From Granulicatella elegans ATCC 700633 (GTDB lineage: Bacteria; Bacillota; Bacilli; Lactobacillales; Aerococcaceae), in the NCBI RefSeq assembly GCF_000162475.2, contig NZ_KI391971.1, forward strand, positions 201,986-265,985: a stretch of 64,000 bases of DNA. The letters run 5' to 3'. Of the stretch, positions 38,047 through 47,017 are shown piece by piece; position 1 is the stretch's first letter; each line of letters opens with the position of its first letter. The position numbers and the translations under genes were made by a program. The notes beneath the pieces were generated by a model, which had not been told where the DNA came from, searched no databases, and saw only the letters and a program-made list of their open reading frames with translations.

Positions 38047-38907
38047 ATGAAAAAAAGGAGAATGATAAAAATAGTTTTAGTAACAACGATATTCGGTGGA
38101 TTGTATACTTCACATATCGTTAGCGCACAAGAAAATAATACGGATAAACTTCATGCGGCTGAAATAGCTGTAAATGAGGCATTTATTAATCAATTTCCTT
38201 ATGGAGAGCAATTTACGGATGAAGATGGAGTATTAGCTACTAGAATAAAAGCACCAGATAAGGAAGTCAATACTAAACCAAAGGGGTATGAAAAAGAAGT
38301 AACGCGTAAAGTAAACTATAAGGATAAGAAAACAGGAAAGACATTATCCCGAGTTTATCAGACTATTAGATTTTATGGAACATATGAATCAGAAAAGGGG
38401 GTTCCCGAAACATTAGAAAAGCCAGAATTTATATATGAAGTCGGGACTCCGGAAGTGCATAAAAAAGAAGAGTTTTCAGAAGGTAAGATAACACCTGAAA
38501 TTCATGAGAAAGGAGAATTAGAAGGTGCTAATCCGCCTGTTTTAGAAGTTCCTGAATATAATGGTTCAGTTTCTAAAAAAGGAAATCCATTAGTCTTTGA
38601 TCGTCCAGAATATAAAGAAGAACAAACCAAGGATATTCCACCAGTTGTAGCTGTTCCTAAAAAGGAAGAACCAAAGGAAGTTGAAAAACCAAGAGTTCCT
38701 GAAGAACCAAAGGAAGAAACTTCAAAAGATAAACCTAAGGAACCAACAACTACTATTCCAGAAAAAACGATAACAGAGGAAAAGAAAGTTCCGCAATTAC
38801 CACAAACAGGTGAAAGTATTGATGGAGGAATACTAGGGTTAGCTTTGGCTAGTTTAGCAACAGCAATATTCATATTGAAAACAACGTTAAAAGAAAAAGT
38901 GAAATAA
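38047..38907 (+). CDS. LPXTG-anchored surface protein
   Basis: 286 residues: signal peptide (IKIVLVTTIFGGLYTSHIVSA), a charged region with a RKVNYKDKKTGKTLSRVYQT strand pair, degenerate Pro/Glu/Lys-rich repeats of the type (V)PEY or PEF plus a charged spacer, a Pro/Lys-rich wall-spanning part, then the sortase signal LPQTGES (Thr at about 254), a hydrophobic helix and a KEKVK tail. Sortase A would link it to peptidoglycan. The ligand is unknown; there is no clear adhesin domain. Its ribosome site (AAAGTGGGTG) is weak. Confidence 0.9.
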   Translation: MKKRRMIKIVLVTTIFGGLYTSHIVSAQENNTDKLHAAEIAVNEAFINQFPYGEQFTDEDGVLATRIKAPDKEVNTKPKGYEKEVTRKVNYKDKKTGKTLSRVYQTIRFYGTYESEKGVPETLEKPEFIYEVGTPEVHKKEEFSEGKITPEIHEKGELEGANPPVLEVPEYNGSVSKKGNPLVFDRPEYKEEQTKDIPPVVAVPKKEEPKEVEKPRVPEEPKEETSKDKPKEPTTTIPEKTITEEKKVPQLPQTGESIDGGILGLALASLATAIFILKTTLKEKVK

Positions 38908-38911
38908 TAAC

Positions 38912-38948
38912 AAAAAACGCATCTCTATTAAGAATGAGATGCGTTTTT
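38912..38948. terminator. Bidirectional terminator between the LPXTG gene and the MATE gene
   Basis: AACGCATCTC pairs with GAGATGCGTT, A run before and T run after. Confidence 0.9.
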
Positions 38949-40286
38949 TAATGATTGAATAATTGGTTGATGTTTATAAGAATAATACAACTGAATCGTC
39001 ATTGGAACCCAAATAAGTGGTTCGCAGAAGATAACTCCCATATATCCAGTTGAAGGAATAATGAAGAGTACAAATAAAACTTTCCCAAATAATTCAATGA
39101 AACTTGAAATTAATGGTGTAATTTTTTGTCCTAGTCCTTGCAAACTATTTCGTAATACTAGTAAAACGGCTAGTACAGGATAGAAAGTAGAACTAATTCG
39201 ATTATAGAGAGATGCATTAGAAATTAACGCTGGATCAGTGGAACCAGAAATTAATTCATTCAATGCAGGACTTGCAAAAAATAATGTAATAGCGATAAAA
39301 ATTGTCCATATAATTGCAACCATACATCCTAAATAAATTCCACGTTGAATTCTTTGAGGTCGATTTGCTCCTAGGTTTTGAGAAGTAAAGGTCGTTAAGG
39401 ATGATGCAATGGCTGATACAGGTAGCATCGAAAATGACATAATTCTTCTAGCAGATGTTTGTGCACTAATAATAGTTGCTCCAAGTGCATTAATCGAAGT
39501 TTGTAACGTTACTGTTCCGATAGAAACAATTGAAGTCATTAGTCCCATTGCCAGACCTTGTCCTAGTAAATCAAGATATAATTCTTTATCCCATATAAAG
39601 TGTTCTTTTTGAGGAAGTAAAAAACTTGCTCTTCTTCGAATATAAAAGAAACAAAGGATAGCAGATATTCCTTGAGAAATAATCGTTGCTAAACCGGCAG
39701 ATTGTACTCCTAAATGTAATTGAGTAATAAATAAAATATCTAAAATAATATTAATGATTGCAGAAAAAATTAAGAAATATAATGCAGCTTGACTATCTCC
39801 AACGGCACGAAGTAAACCGGCACAGAGATTATAAGCGAATGTAACACCAACGCATAAAACAATCATATGAATATATTGGTACGATAAATCAATGATTTCA
39901 GTTGGAGTTCCTAAAAACTCTAACAGTGGATACATTCCAAAATGACCTAGAGTAGAAACTATTAAGCTAAGCCCAAAACCTATGACTAATGTTGAAGCTA
40001 CAGCTCGTTTTAATTGGGTCATATCTTGTGCACCAAAACAGCGTGCAATAACTACTCCCATTCCATTTCCAACACCAAGGGCAAAACCAATTACAAGTTC
40101 AAAAATTGCAGCCGTTGCCCCAACTCCTGCAAGTGCATTTGGCCCTAAATAGCGACCAACGATCATAATATCTGCTGTATTATATAATTGTTGGAATATA
40201 TTTGAAATTAAAATGGGAATTGCAAAGGCAATGATGGAACGTAATATGGGACCATCTAATAAATTAACGGATGTTTTTTTAAACAT
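38928..40286 (-). CDS. MATE-family efflux transporter
   Basis: About 452 residues with twelve helices and the MATE pattern (LLDGPILRSIIAFAIPILISN, then FQQLYNTADIMIVGRYLG). It exports cationic drugs or metabolites using an ion gradient. It is 23 bases after a MarR-type gene, so likely under its control. The start is uncertain among TTG 40301, ATG 40292 and ATG 40286, since none has a clear ribosome site; I list the last. Confidence 0.9.
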   Translation of the reverse strand: MFKKTSVNLLDGPILRSIIAFAIPILISNIFQQLYNTADIMIVGRYLGPNALAGVGATAAIFELVIGFALGVGNGMGVVIARCFGAQDMTQLKRAVASTLVIGFGLSLIVSTLGHFGMYPLLEFLGTPTEIIDLSYQYIHMIVLCVGVTFAYNLCAGLLRAVGDSQAALYFLIFSAIINIILDILFITQLHLGVQSAGLATIISQGISAILCFFYIRRRASFLLPQKEHFIWDKELYLDLLGQGLAMGLMTSIVSIGTVTLQTSINALGATIISAQTSARRIMSFSMLPVSAIASSLTTFTSQNLGANRPQRIQRGIYLGCMVAIIWTIFIAITLFFASPALNELISGSTDPALISNASLYNRISSTFYPVLAVLLVLRNSLQGLGQKITPLISSFIELFGKVLFVLFIIPSTGYMGVIFCEPLIWVPMTIQLYYSYKHQPIIQSLKNASHS

Positions 40287-40309
40287 AATCATATCATACA
40301 AGTAGAAAT

Positions 40310-40783
40310 TTATTGTTCTACTTGGCTAGAATCTTCCTCCTTATTCGCAATGAAATTTTCGATAGTTTGTTTTAATTGATTGTTTAATGCTACGAGTTCT
40401 TTTGCTTTTTCAAAATCAAAACCTTCCACGTTAGCAAAACAAGATTTTAAATGTTGTTCTAATTCTTCATGAAGTCTCTTTCCGTTAGCACTAAGGCGAA
40501 TGGTTAATTGACGTTTATTGGCTGCAGGACGTTTACGGATAATGAGTTTTTTATCTTCTAATCGTTTTAGTAGAGGAGTCAGTGTGTTACTTTCTAGTCC
40601 TACTCTTTGGCCAATTTCATTTAGGGAAAGTTTTTCCTCTTCCCACAAAGTCTCTAAAACAATAAATTGTGTATAAGTTATATGATAAGGTGCTAATGCG
40701 TGTTGATAATATTTATTTACGAGTTTTTGAGTGGAATAAATAGAATAGCATAGTCTTTTAGATAATGGATTATCAGTTTTCAT
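40310..40783 (-). CDS. MarR-family transcriptional regulator
   Basis: 157 residues with the MarR winged helix (ITYTQFIVLETLWEEEKLSLNEIG and the following RVGLESNTLTPLLKRLEDKKLI segment). ATG follows GGGAGG. It is cotranscribed with the MATE gene and probably represses it. A pair of imperfect arms (AATTGTAC and GTACCAATT) in the promoter region could be its site. Confidence 0.92.
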   Translation of the reverse strand: MKTDNPLSKRLCYSIYSTQKLVNKYYQHALAPYHITYTQFIVLETLWEEEKLSLNEIGQRVGLESNTLTPLLKRLEDKKLIIRKRPAANKRQLTIRLSANGKRLHEELEQHLKSCFANVEGFDFEKAKELVALNNQLKQTIENFIANKEEDSSQVEQ

Positions 40784-40821
40784 AAAAAACCTCCCTTTTT
40801 TGAATTGGTACTATTTTATCA

Positions 40822-40851
40822 AAAAAAAGTACAATTTGCCAATGGATTTTA
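40822..40851 (-). promoter_or_regulatory. Promoter of marR-MATE operon
   Basis: Reverse strand TTGGCA, an 18-base spacer and TAAAAT, just upstream of the MarR gene, with possible operator arms overlapping. Confidence 0.6.
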
Positions 40852-40860
40852 TATAAAAAG

Positions 40861-40891
40861 AAGACAAGCTTGGAACTGCTTGTCTTCTGTA
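40861..40891 (-). terminator. Terminator after malR
   Basis: GAAGACAAGC / GCTTGTCTTC stem, followed on the reverse strand by a T run. Confidence 0.88.
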
Positions 40892-40892
40892 T

Positions 40893-41876
40893 TTATAATC
40901 GAACAATAGAATGTTCTACAAATGTTCGATAACACATCATTTGTTTATCATTATAAGAATCAATGACTTTTAATAACATTTGAAAGGCACTTCTACCCAG
41001 TTCTAATGTATGAATATTGACGTAGGCAGTCATTGGAAGTAGAGGTGGATTTGAATCATATGTAATAACAGGAAGGCTTATTTTTTGTTCATTTAAATAT
41101 CTTAAAGCCCCTTCTGTAATTAAAGCATCGGTTGTTACAACACCATCAATCGTTTCTCTTTCAATGATTGATTTCATTGTTTGATATCCACGTTCTCTTG
41201 TAAATTCCCCAACATGTGAAATTAAACCTTCTTTGAAAGGAATATGATAATGTTCTAAAGCACGTTGATAACCAATTAAACGATCTTGCGAAACGAATAA
41301 TTGATGACGACCGCTTACGAATGCAATAGAAGAACATCCTTCTTGAATCATGTATTCTGTAGCATCGAATCCAGCTTTTTCATTATTGTTATCGACAAAT
41401 GAAATAAATGGAGATAAAGATTTCCCGATGACAACACTAGGGAATTCTTGTTCAATTGCTAATTCCACTAAAGGATCATCTGTTTCCCCATAAAGAAAAA
41501 TAATTCCATCGACACGTCTCCCTAAAATAGTGTCTTTTAAAATGCGTAGACGTTGTTCATCATCTTTCCCTGTACATAACTGAATCAAATAATGATGGTC
41601 AGCAGCAATTTGAGAAATCCCTCGAATAACTTCAGGGAAGAAAGAGTTTTGATAAAATGCATCTGTATCCCTTGGAAGAACGACGCCAATGACATTTGTT
41701 TTATTACTAGCTAAACTTCGTGCGTTGAAATTAGGATGATAATTAAGAGTTTCCATTGCTTGACGAACTCTTTTCTTAGTTGCTTGACTAATGCTTGGTT
41801 TATCTTGAATTACCCGTGTAACAGTTGAAGGTGATACTTCCGCTAGACGTGCAACATCCTTAATCGTGACAGCCAT
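40893..41876 (-). CDS. malR: LacI-family regulator MalR
   Basis: 327 residues: LacI helix-turn-helix (VTIKDVARLAEVSPSTVTRV), hinge and sugar-binding periplasmic-type domain. It lies at the end of the malXCD cluster, as malR does in streptococci, so it is the maltose/maltodextrin-responsive repressor. GCAAACGATT-type operators are visible in front of both malX and malQ. ATG behind AAGGAGG. Confidence 0.9.
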   Translation of the reverse strand: MAVTIKDVARLAEVSPSTVTRVIQDKPSISQATKKRVRQAMETLNYHPNFNARSLASNKTNVIGVVLPRDTDAFYQNSFFPEVIRGISQIAADHHYLIQLCTGKDDEQRLRILKDTILGRRVDGIIFLYGETDDPLVELAIEQEFPSVVIGKSLSPFISFVDNNNEKAGFDATEYMIQEGCSSIAFVSGRHQLFVSQDRLIGYQRALEHYHIPFKEGLISHVGEFTRERGYQTMKSIIERETIDGVVTTDALITEGALRYLNEQKISLPVITYDSNPPLLPMTAYVNIHTLELGRSAFQMLLKVIDSYNDKQMMCYRTFVEHSIVRL

Positions 41877-41914
41877 TTATGTTCCTCCTTTTTTTAAAAA
41901 TTAACCATAAAAAA

Positions 41915-41947
41915 TCTGGGCAGGAAAACGGAGTTAACCAGCCCAGA
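41915..41947 (-). terminator. Terminator between malD and malR
   Basis: TCTGGGC pairs with GCCCAGA, followed on the reverse strand by TTTTTT. It may reduce malR expression relative to malXCD. Confidence 0.75.
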
Positions 41948-41959
41948 GTAAAAATCATC

Positions 41960-42835
41960 TTAAGATTTGATAGCTCCGTCAACCATACCTTTCATGATAT
42001 GTTTTTGAGCAATTAAGAATAGGATAATGACTGGTAACATAATTAATAGAGTAGATGTTAAAATCATATCCCATTGTTTAGTAAATGATCCTGCAAAGTT
42101 TGATACTGCGATTGGAAGTGTTTGAATAGCATTTCCTTTACCTAATAATAGTAGAGGTAATAAGAAGTCGTTCCAAATCCAAATACCATTTAAGATTAAA
42201 ATTGTTACATAGATTGGTTTTAAAATTGGTAATACAACATAGAAGAATGTTTGCATTTTATTACATCCGTCTAATTCAGCAGCTTCTTCAATTTCTAGAG
42301 GCACACCTTTGATAAATCCATGGAACATGAATACAGATAGAGACATCCCGAATCCAGTATAAGCAAAGATGATACCTGGATAAGTACGTAATAAGCTAAC
42401 ACCGAATAATGGGTTTGTAATTGCGTCACTTAAAATTTTGAACCAAGTTACTAATGGATACATTACAACTTGGAATGGAATTACCATTGATGCTACAAAG
42501 ATAAAGAATACAACAGTTGATAATTTAGAACGGTAACGAACTAATCCCCAAGCAGCTAATGCTGAGAATAATGTAATGGTTACTAAAGAAATCACTGTAA
42601 TAATTGTTGAAGCAAAGAATGATGATGGGTATTTAATGGAAGGGTTATTCCAAATTGTTACCGCATTTGTCCATAGTTGACCGAAACTTGCTGGCCATGA
42701 TAATGGGCTAGCTAGGATTTCAGCAGAACTTTTAGCTGAGTTGATCACTAATAAAAAGATTGGACTTAAGAATAATAGGAATAAAACAACTCCAAAAATT
42801 TCTAAAAGTAATAAGCCAAGTTTTTGGTTTTTCAT
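41960..42835 (-). CDS. malD: Maltodextrin ABC transporter permease MalD (MalG-type)
   Basis: 291 residues with six helices and the inner-membrane sugar permease EAA loop (EIEEAAELDGCNKMQTFFYVVLPILKP). It forms the channel with MalC. Start ATG overlaps the malC stop by one base. Requires an ATPase that is not present here, likely a shared MsmK-type protein. Confidence 0.95.
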   Translation of the reverse strand: MKNQKLGLLLLEIFGVVLFLLFLSPIFLLVINSAKSSAEILASPLSWPASFGQLWTNAVTIWNNPSIKYPSSFFASTIITVISLVTITLFSALAAWGLVRYRSKLSTVVFFIFVASMVIPFQVVMYPLVTWFKILSDAITNPLFGVSLLRTYPGIIFAYTGFGMSLSVFMFHGFIKGVPLEIEEAAELDGCNKMQTFFYVVLPILKPIYVTILILNGIWIWNDFLLPLLLLGKGNAIQTLPIAVSNFAGSFTKQWDMILTSTLLIMLPVIILFLIAQKHIMKGMVDGAIKS

Positions 42836-43761
42836 TATAAGTCAATCTCCTTCCGTTTAGTGATTGTTGTTTGAACAACACTAATAACTACTAAGATGAA
42901 GAATAGAATAACCGCACGAGCTTGACCTTGTGCCATTAAGTTATCTCCTGAAGCAGTGTTATAAATGTTCATTGTAATAAACTCTGTACTTTGGATAGCT
43001 TTATCATGCCATAATAGAGATGGTCCACCACCAGTAAGTGAGAAGTTTACATCGAAAATTTTAAATGAGTTTGTAATAGTTAAGAATAGTGATACCGTAA
43101 ACGCAGGCATTACCATTGGGATAATAATATGTTTTAATCTTTGGAAAGCATTTGCTCCATCAAGAGAAGCTGATTCTACTAAACTTGAAGGTACATTTTG
43201 TAATGCTGCAAAGTAAATCATCATAATATAACCAGCATATTGCCATGTGTTTGTAATAATTAAAGCTAGTACAGCTAATTTAACATCACCTAAAAATAGA
43301 TTATCAACTAAAAATTGGCTGCCGATTGCAGACCCTAAAGCAGGGAATACTGAGTTATAAATGAATTGCCAGATATACCCTAATACAAGTCCCCCGATAA
43401 GGTTAGGAATAAAGAATCCAGCTCTGAAAATTTCACTGAATTTAATTTTACTAGATACTAGTAAAGCTAAACCGAATGATACAAAGTTTACAACGACTAC
43501 GTTAAATAATGCGAAAATTACAGTAATCATTAAAGAGTATTGGAAACGAGTATCGGCAAAACTGTCTGTAAAGTTTTTTAATCCAACAAAGTTAATTTTA
43601 GTTTGTGTTACACTCTTCCAGTCTGTTAGAGAATAGTAGAAACCTAAGAAGAAAGGTACAATAATTACGAGTGCGAAAATGATAAATGCCGGTAGCACAA
43701 GCCAGTAAAAGGTACGTCTTGCGCGATCGTCACGACTAAGAGCTTTTTTATTCTTAGACAT
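42835..43761 (-). CDS. malC: Maltodextrin ABC transporter permease MalC (MalF-type)
   Basis: 308 residues with six helices and the EAA-type loop (LVESASLDGANAFQRLKHIIIP). Partner of MalD and MalX. RBS AGGAGG lies before the ATG. A hairpin at 43810-43839 between malX and malC can lower its level. Confidence 0.95.
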   Translation of the reverse strand: MSKNKKALSRDDRARRTFYWLVLPAFIIFALVIIVPFFLGFYYSLTDWKSVTQTKINFVGLKNFTDSFADTRFQYSLMITVIFALFNVVVVNFVSFGLALLVSSKIKFSEIFRAGFFIPNLIGGLVLGYIWQFIYNSVFPALGSAIGSQFLVDNLFLGDVKLAVLALIITNTWQYAGYIMMIYFAALQNVPSSLVESASLDGANAFQRLKHIIIPMVMPAFTVSLFLTITNSFKIFDVNFSLTGGGPSLLWHDKAIQSTEFITMNIYNTASGDNLMAQGQARAVILFFILVVISVVQTTITKRKEIDL

Positions 43762-43809
43762 GTTAGGGTTCCTCCTTTTATGTATTGCTGAGGTATTAAT
43801 AACAGCAAA

Positions 43810-43839
43810 CCCACAACGACCGTTGTAAGTAGTTGTGGG
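43810..43839 (-). promoter_or_regulatory. Intercistronic hairpin between malX and malC
   Basis: CCCACAAC pairs with GTTGTGGG over 8 bp with a 14-base loop that itself can pair partly. The T run on the reverse strand is weak, so it is probably a 3'-end stabiliser of the malX mRNA that lets more binding protein be made than permease. Confidence 0.6.
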
Positions 43840-43860
43840 CCTGTGTTACATACTTAATTG

Positions 43861-45162
43861 TTATTTTTGAAGTAAGCTTGGTACTTCTTTGATTTGATTT
43901 GTGATCAATTCTTGGAATTTAGCTTTGTCGATTGAACCTTGAGCGTATTGTCCGAAGATTGGTCCTAATTTACCCATTAAGAAGTTATCAGGCATGAAGT
44001 ATGGGTTATCAAATGAATATACTGGTTTTTTAGCAGCAACCCATTCAGCTAAGAATTTAGATAATGGAGCGCTAGGCATTTCTTTAGAAGTAGAGAATGC
44101 TGAAATCATGTTAGCTTTGTTTACAGTGTAATCTTGACCTTCTTTAGTATCAACTAAGTCAGAGAAGAATTTGTTGATTGAATCTAAAGCTTTAGTGTCT
44201 TTGTTAACTACATAGTAAGATGGAGCACCGATGAATAATCCATCAGCATTTTTGTCTTTTCCTAAAGTTTGATAAGGGATGAATCCCATTTCGAATTTAG
44301 CATTTAATTGTTTTAAGTTAGGATCTTTCCAGTTACCTTGGTGTAAGAATGCTGCTTTACCACTAGCAAATGCAGAGTCCATATCTTCTTGTGTACCAAC
44401 TGTTAATAATTTTTTCTCAGTGTGTTTGAATAATAATTCAACCCAGTCAGCATAGTTAGATAAACGAGCTTTATCAGTTTCACCTTTAATTACTTGTTGA
44501 GTAATTGTACGGTCACCATTTGGTAAACCTGAACTTAAGTAAGCAGCGAAGTCATGGATACCCATGATCCAAGTTTCACCTTCTTTAGTAGCAGTTGCTA
44601 CTACTGTAGATAAACCTAATTCATCTTTTTTGCTTTCTAATGTATCCATTGCTTTTTGAACTGCATCAAATGAAGTTAATGAAGCAGGGTCGATACCAGC
44701 TTTAGATAATAGTTCTTTGTTGTAAGCTAAACCGTAACCTTCAACAGCAACTGGGAATCCGTAAACATCGTTTCCTTGTTTGAATTCGAATTCTGTTTTA
44801 TCAATCCAGTCACCTTTAAGTGGTTGTAAGTTGTCTTTCCATAAGTCGTATCCAGCTTGTCCTTCAATTACGAATACGTCTGGAGCAGTTCCAGCTGTAA
44901 ATTCAGTTTTTAATTGGTCTGCAATTTTACATGAACCAGAACATGTTTTAATGTTTACTGTAACTCCGTTTTTGTCGCCCCATTCTTTAGCGTATGCTGT
45001 TAAAGCGTCTTGAATTTCACTCTTGTTACTATATAAAGTGAATTCTTTTTTACTTTCAGAAGAGCCTCCTTTTGTAGAGTCAGTTGATTTGCTGCCGCAA
45101 GCTGCTAATGATAAACCAGCTAAGCCGACAACGAATGATTTTTTAAGCCATTTGTTTGCCAT
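43861..45162 (-). CDS. malX: Maltodextrin-binding lipoprotein MalX (MalE-type)
   Basis: 433 residues from ATG 45162 behind GGGAGG; a longer frame runs through the promoter and is not used. A lipoprotein signal ends SLAAC (Cys22), and the mature protein is a family 1 solute-binding protein, with the late ENGYGL-like and SFDNPYFMP regions seen in MalE-type proteins. It captures maltodextrins at the cell surface for MalC-MalD. Two inverted 13-base operators flank its promoter. Confidence 0.94.
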   Translation of the reverse strand: MANKWLKKSFVVGLAGLSLAACGSKSTDSTKGGSSESKKEFTLYSNKSEIQDALTAYAKEWGDKNGVTVNIKTCSGSCKIADQLKTEFTAGTAPDVFVIEGQAGYDLWKDNLQPLKGDWIDKTEFEFKQGNDVYGFPVAVEGYGLAYNKELLSKAGIDPASLTSFDAVQKAMDTLESKKDELGLSTVVATATKEGETWIMGIHDFAAYLSSGLPNGDRTITQQVIKGETDKARLSNYADWVELLFKHTEKKLLTVGTQEDMDSAFASGKAAFLHQGNWKDPNLKQLNAKFEMGFIPYQTLGKDKNADGLFIGAPSYYVVNKDTKALDSINKFFSDLVDTKEGQDYTVNKANMISAFSTSKEMPSAPLSKFLAEWVAAKKPVYSFDNPYFMPDNFLMGKLGPIFGQYAQGSIDKAKFQELITNQIKEVPSLLQK

Positions 45163-45196
45163 TATTTTTTCCTCCCTTGAGATATATTCAGTTAAC

Positions 45197-45209
45197 GCAA
45201 ACGATTTCT
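45197..45209 (+). promoter_or_regulatory. MalR operator O1
   Basis: GCAAACGATTTCT, placed just downstream of the expected malX transcription start. An inverted identical copy lies 38 bp further. Confidence 0.7.
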
Positions 45210-45220
45210 TAACTGGCTTT

Positions 45221-45249
45221 AGTATACCCCTTTCAGAAATCGTTTGCAA
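45221..45249 (-). promoter_or_regulatory. malX promoter with operator O2
   Basis: Reverse strand TTGCAA (45244-45249), 17 bases, TATACT (45221-45226). Operator O2 (45235-45247, the same 13-mer as O1, inverted) covers the -35, so a bound MalR would block polymerase. Confidence 0.8.
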
Positions 45250-45276
45250 GAGTTTTTTTACAAAAAAATAAAAAAA

Positions 45277-45290
45277 ATTTAGCGTTTACA
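45277..45290 (-). promoter_or_regulatory. Candidate cre (CcpA) site
   Basis: On the reverse strand TGTAAACGCTAAAT fits the catabolite-responsive element consensus TGWAARCGYTWNCW at all but one position. It sits about 30 bp upstream of the malX -35. Confidence 0.5.
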
Positions 45291-45397
45291 TTTTTGGGAA
45301 GAAAATTTAATTCAAAAAAATCAAGCTATATATAGAAGAGATTTTTTCTTTTAAGTGATAATTTTTTTAAGGCTTTTATAAAAAAATAAATTTCTAC

Positions 45398-45444
45398 TTG
45401 CATTTTTATTTTTTTTCTACTAGTATTAAAGCAAACGATTGCGT
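45398..45444 (+). promoter_or_regulatory. malQ promoter with MalR operator O3
   Basis: TTGCAT (45398-45403), 17 bases, TAGTAT (45421-45426). Operator GCAAACGATTGCGT (45431-45444) covers the start point, a typical repressor position. Confidence 0.78.
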
Positions 45445-45495
45445 AATTGAAAGACTACGTATCTAAAATTAATAAAGAAAAGAGGAGTAATACTT

Positions 45496-46992
45496 ATGAA
45501 GGAAAGACAATCTGGTGTGTTAATGCATATTTCATCTTTACCAGGGAAATATGGAATTGGTTCATTCGGAAAATCTGCTTACGATTTTGTTGATTTTTTA
45601 GTACGTAGTAAGCAAACTTATTGGCAAATTTTACCTTTAGGAACAACTAGTTATGGAGATTCGCCTTACCAATCATTTTCAGCGTTTGCTGGGAATACAC
45701 ATTTTTTAGATTTTGATACTTTTGTAAAAGAAGGTTTATTAACTGAAGATGAATTAGCAGGAAATTGGGGAGATGATTCTACTACTGTTGATTATGCTTT
45801 GGTTTATGAAAAAAGAAGACCTATTTTAGAAAAAGTAGTTCAACGCTTCTTAGAAAAAGAAGATTTAACAGATTACCATCGTTTTGTGGAAGAAAAAGCA
45901 GAATGGTTAGAACCATTTGCTGAGTATATGGCGATTAAAGAGAGTTTTGATATGAAGAGTTGGTCAAAATGGACTGATGAAGATATTAAACGTCGTAAAC
46001 CTGAAGCTTTAGCTACTTATCGTGAAAAATTAGCAGATAAATTAGAGTATCATCGTGTGACTCAATATTTATTTGATAAACAATGGAAAGCATTAAAACA
46101 ATATGCGAATAAACATCATATTCAAATTATTGGAGATATGCCGATTTATGTAGCCGAAGATAGTGTAGAAATGTGGGCTACCCCTCATTACTTCAAAACA
46201 GATGAAGTTGGAAATGCTGCTTGTGTAGCAGGCTGTCCGCCAGATGGCTTCTCACCATTAGGACAATTATGGGGAAATCCAATTTATAATTGGAGAGCGA
46301 TGAAGTTAGACGGCTTTACTTGGTGGATTAAACGATTGAAAGCGAGCTTTGAATTGTTTGATGTAGTCAGAATTGACCACTTCCGTGGATTTGCAGCTTA
46401 TTGGGAAATTCCTGCAGGTGCAACAGATGCTACTGGTGGTGAATGGGTAAAAGGCCCAGGATTTGACTTGTTTGAAGCGGTGAAAAATGAACTTGGTGAT
46501 TTACCGATTATTGCTGAAGATTTAGGTTTTATGGATGATGCAGTTATTGAATTACGTGAAGCGACTGGTTTCCCTGGAATGAAAATTTTAGAGTTTGGAT
46601 TCATGGGTTCAGAGCCAAGTAGCACAGATTTGCCTCATTATTATCCAGTAAATTCTGTTTCTTACACAGGAACGCATGACAATGATACAGTACTAGGATG
46701 GTATGAATCTGCATCGGAAGAAGAACGCGATTTCTGTAATCGTTATTTAAATCGTACAGAAGAAACAATTAGTTATGCTATGTTAAGAAGTCTATACGGT
46801 TCAGTAAGTAAGATGACCATTGCAACAATGCAAGATTTATTACAATTAGATACAACAGCTCGTATGAATATTCCAAGCACTCTTGGTGGAAATTGGGTGT
46901 GGAGAATGCAAGAAGGAGATATTACACAAGAAGTGGAAGATTTCCTATTAGAGATTACAGAATTGTATGATCGTTCAAACGAACAGTTGTAG
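45496..46992 (+). CDS. malQ: 4-alpha-glucanotransferase (amylomaltase)
   Basis: 498 residues of GH77, with ISSLPGKYGIGSFGKSAYDF at the start, IDHFRGF (catalytic Asp region), AEDLG and THDNDT motifs. It transfers glucan chains between maltodextrins and releases glucose. RBS AGAGGAG. First gene of malQ-malP (malM-malP in streptococci). Confidence 0.97.
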   Translation: MKERQSGVLMHISSLPGKYGIGSFGKSAYDFVDFLVRSKQTYWQILPLGTTSYGDSPYQSFSAFAGNTHFLDFDTFVKEGLLTEDELAGNWGDDSTTVDYALVYEKRRPILEKVVQRFLEKEDLTDYHRFVEEKAEWLEPFAEYMAIKESFDMKSWSKWTDEDIKRRKPEALATYREKLADKLEYHRVTQYLFDKQWKALKQYANKHHIQIIGDMPIYVAEDSVEMWATPHYFKTDEVGNAACVAGCPPDGFSPLGQLWGNPIYNWRAMKLDGFTWWIKRLKASFELFDVVRIDHFRGFAAYWEIPAGATDATGGEWVKGPGFDLFEAVKNELGDLPIIAEDLGFMDDAVIELREATGFPGMKILEFGFMGSEPSSTDLPHYYPVNSVSYTGTHDNDTVLGWYESASEEERDFCNRYLNRTEETISYAMLRSLYGSVSKMTIATMQDLLQLDTTARMNIPSTLGGNWVWRMQEGDITQEVEDFLLEITELYDRSNEQL

Positions 46993-47017
46993 GGTTAACA
47001 AATAGAAGGAGATAAAA

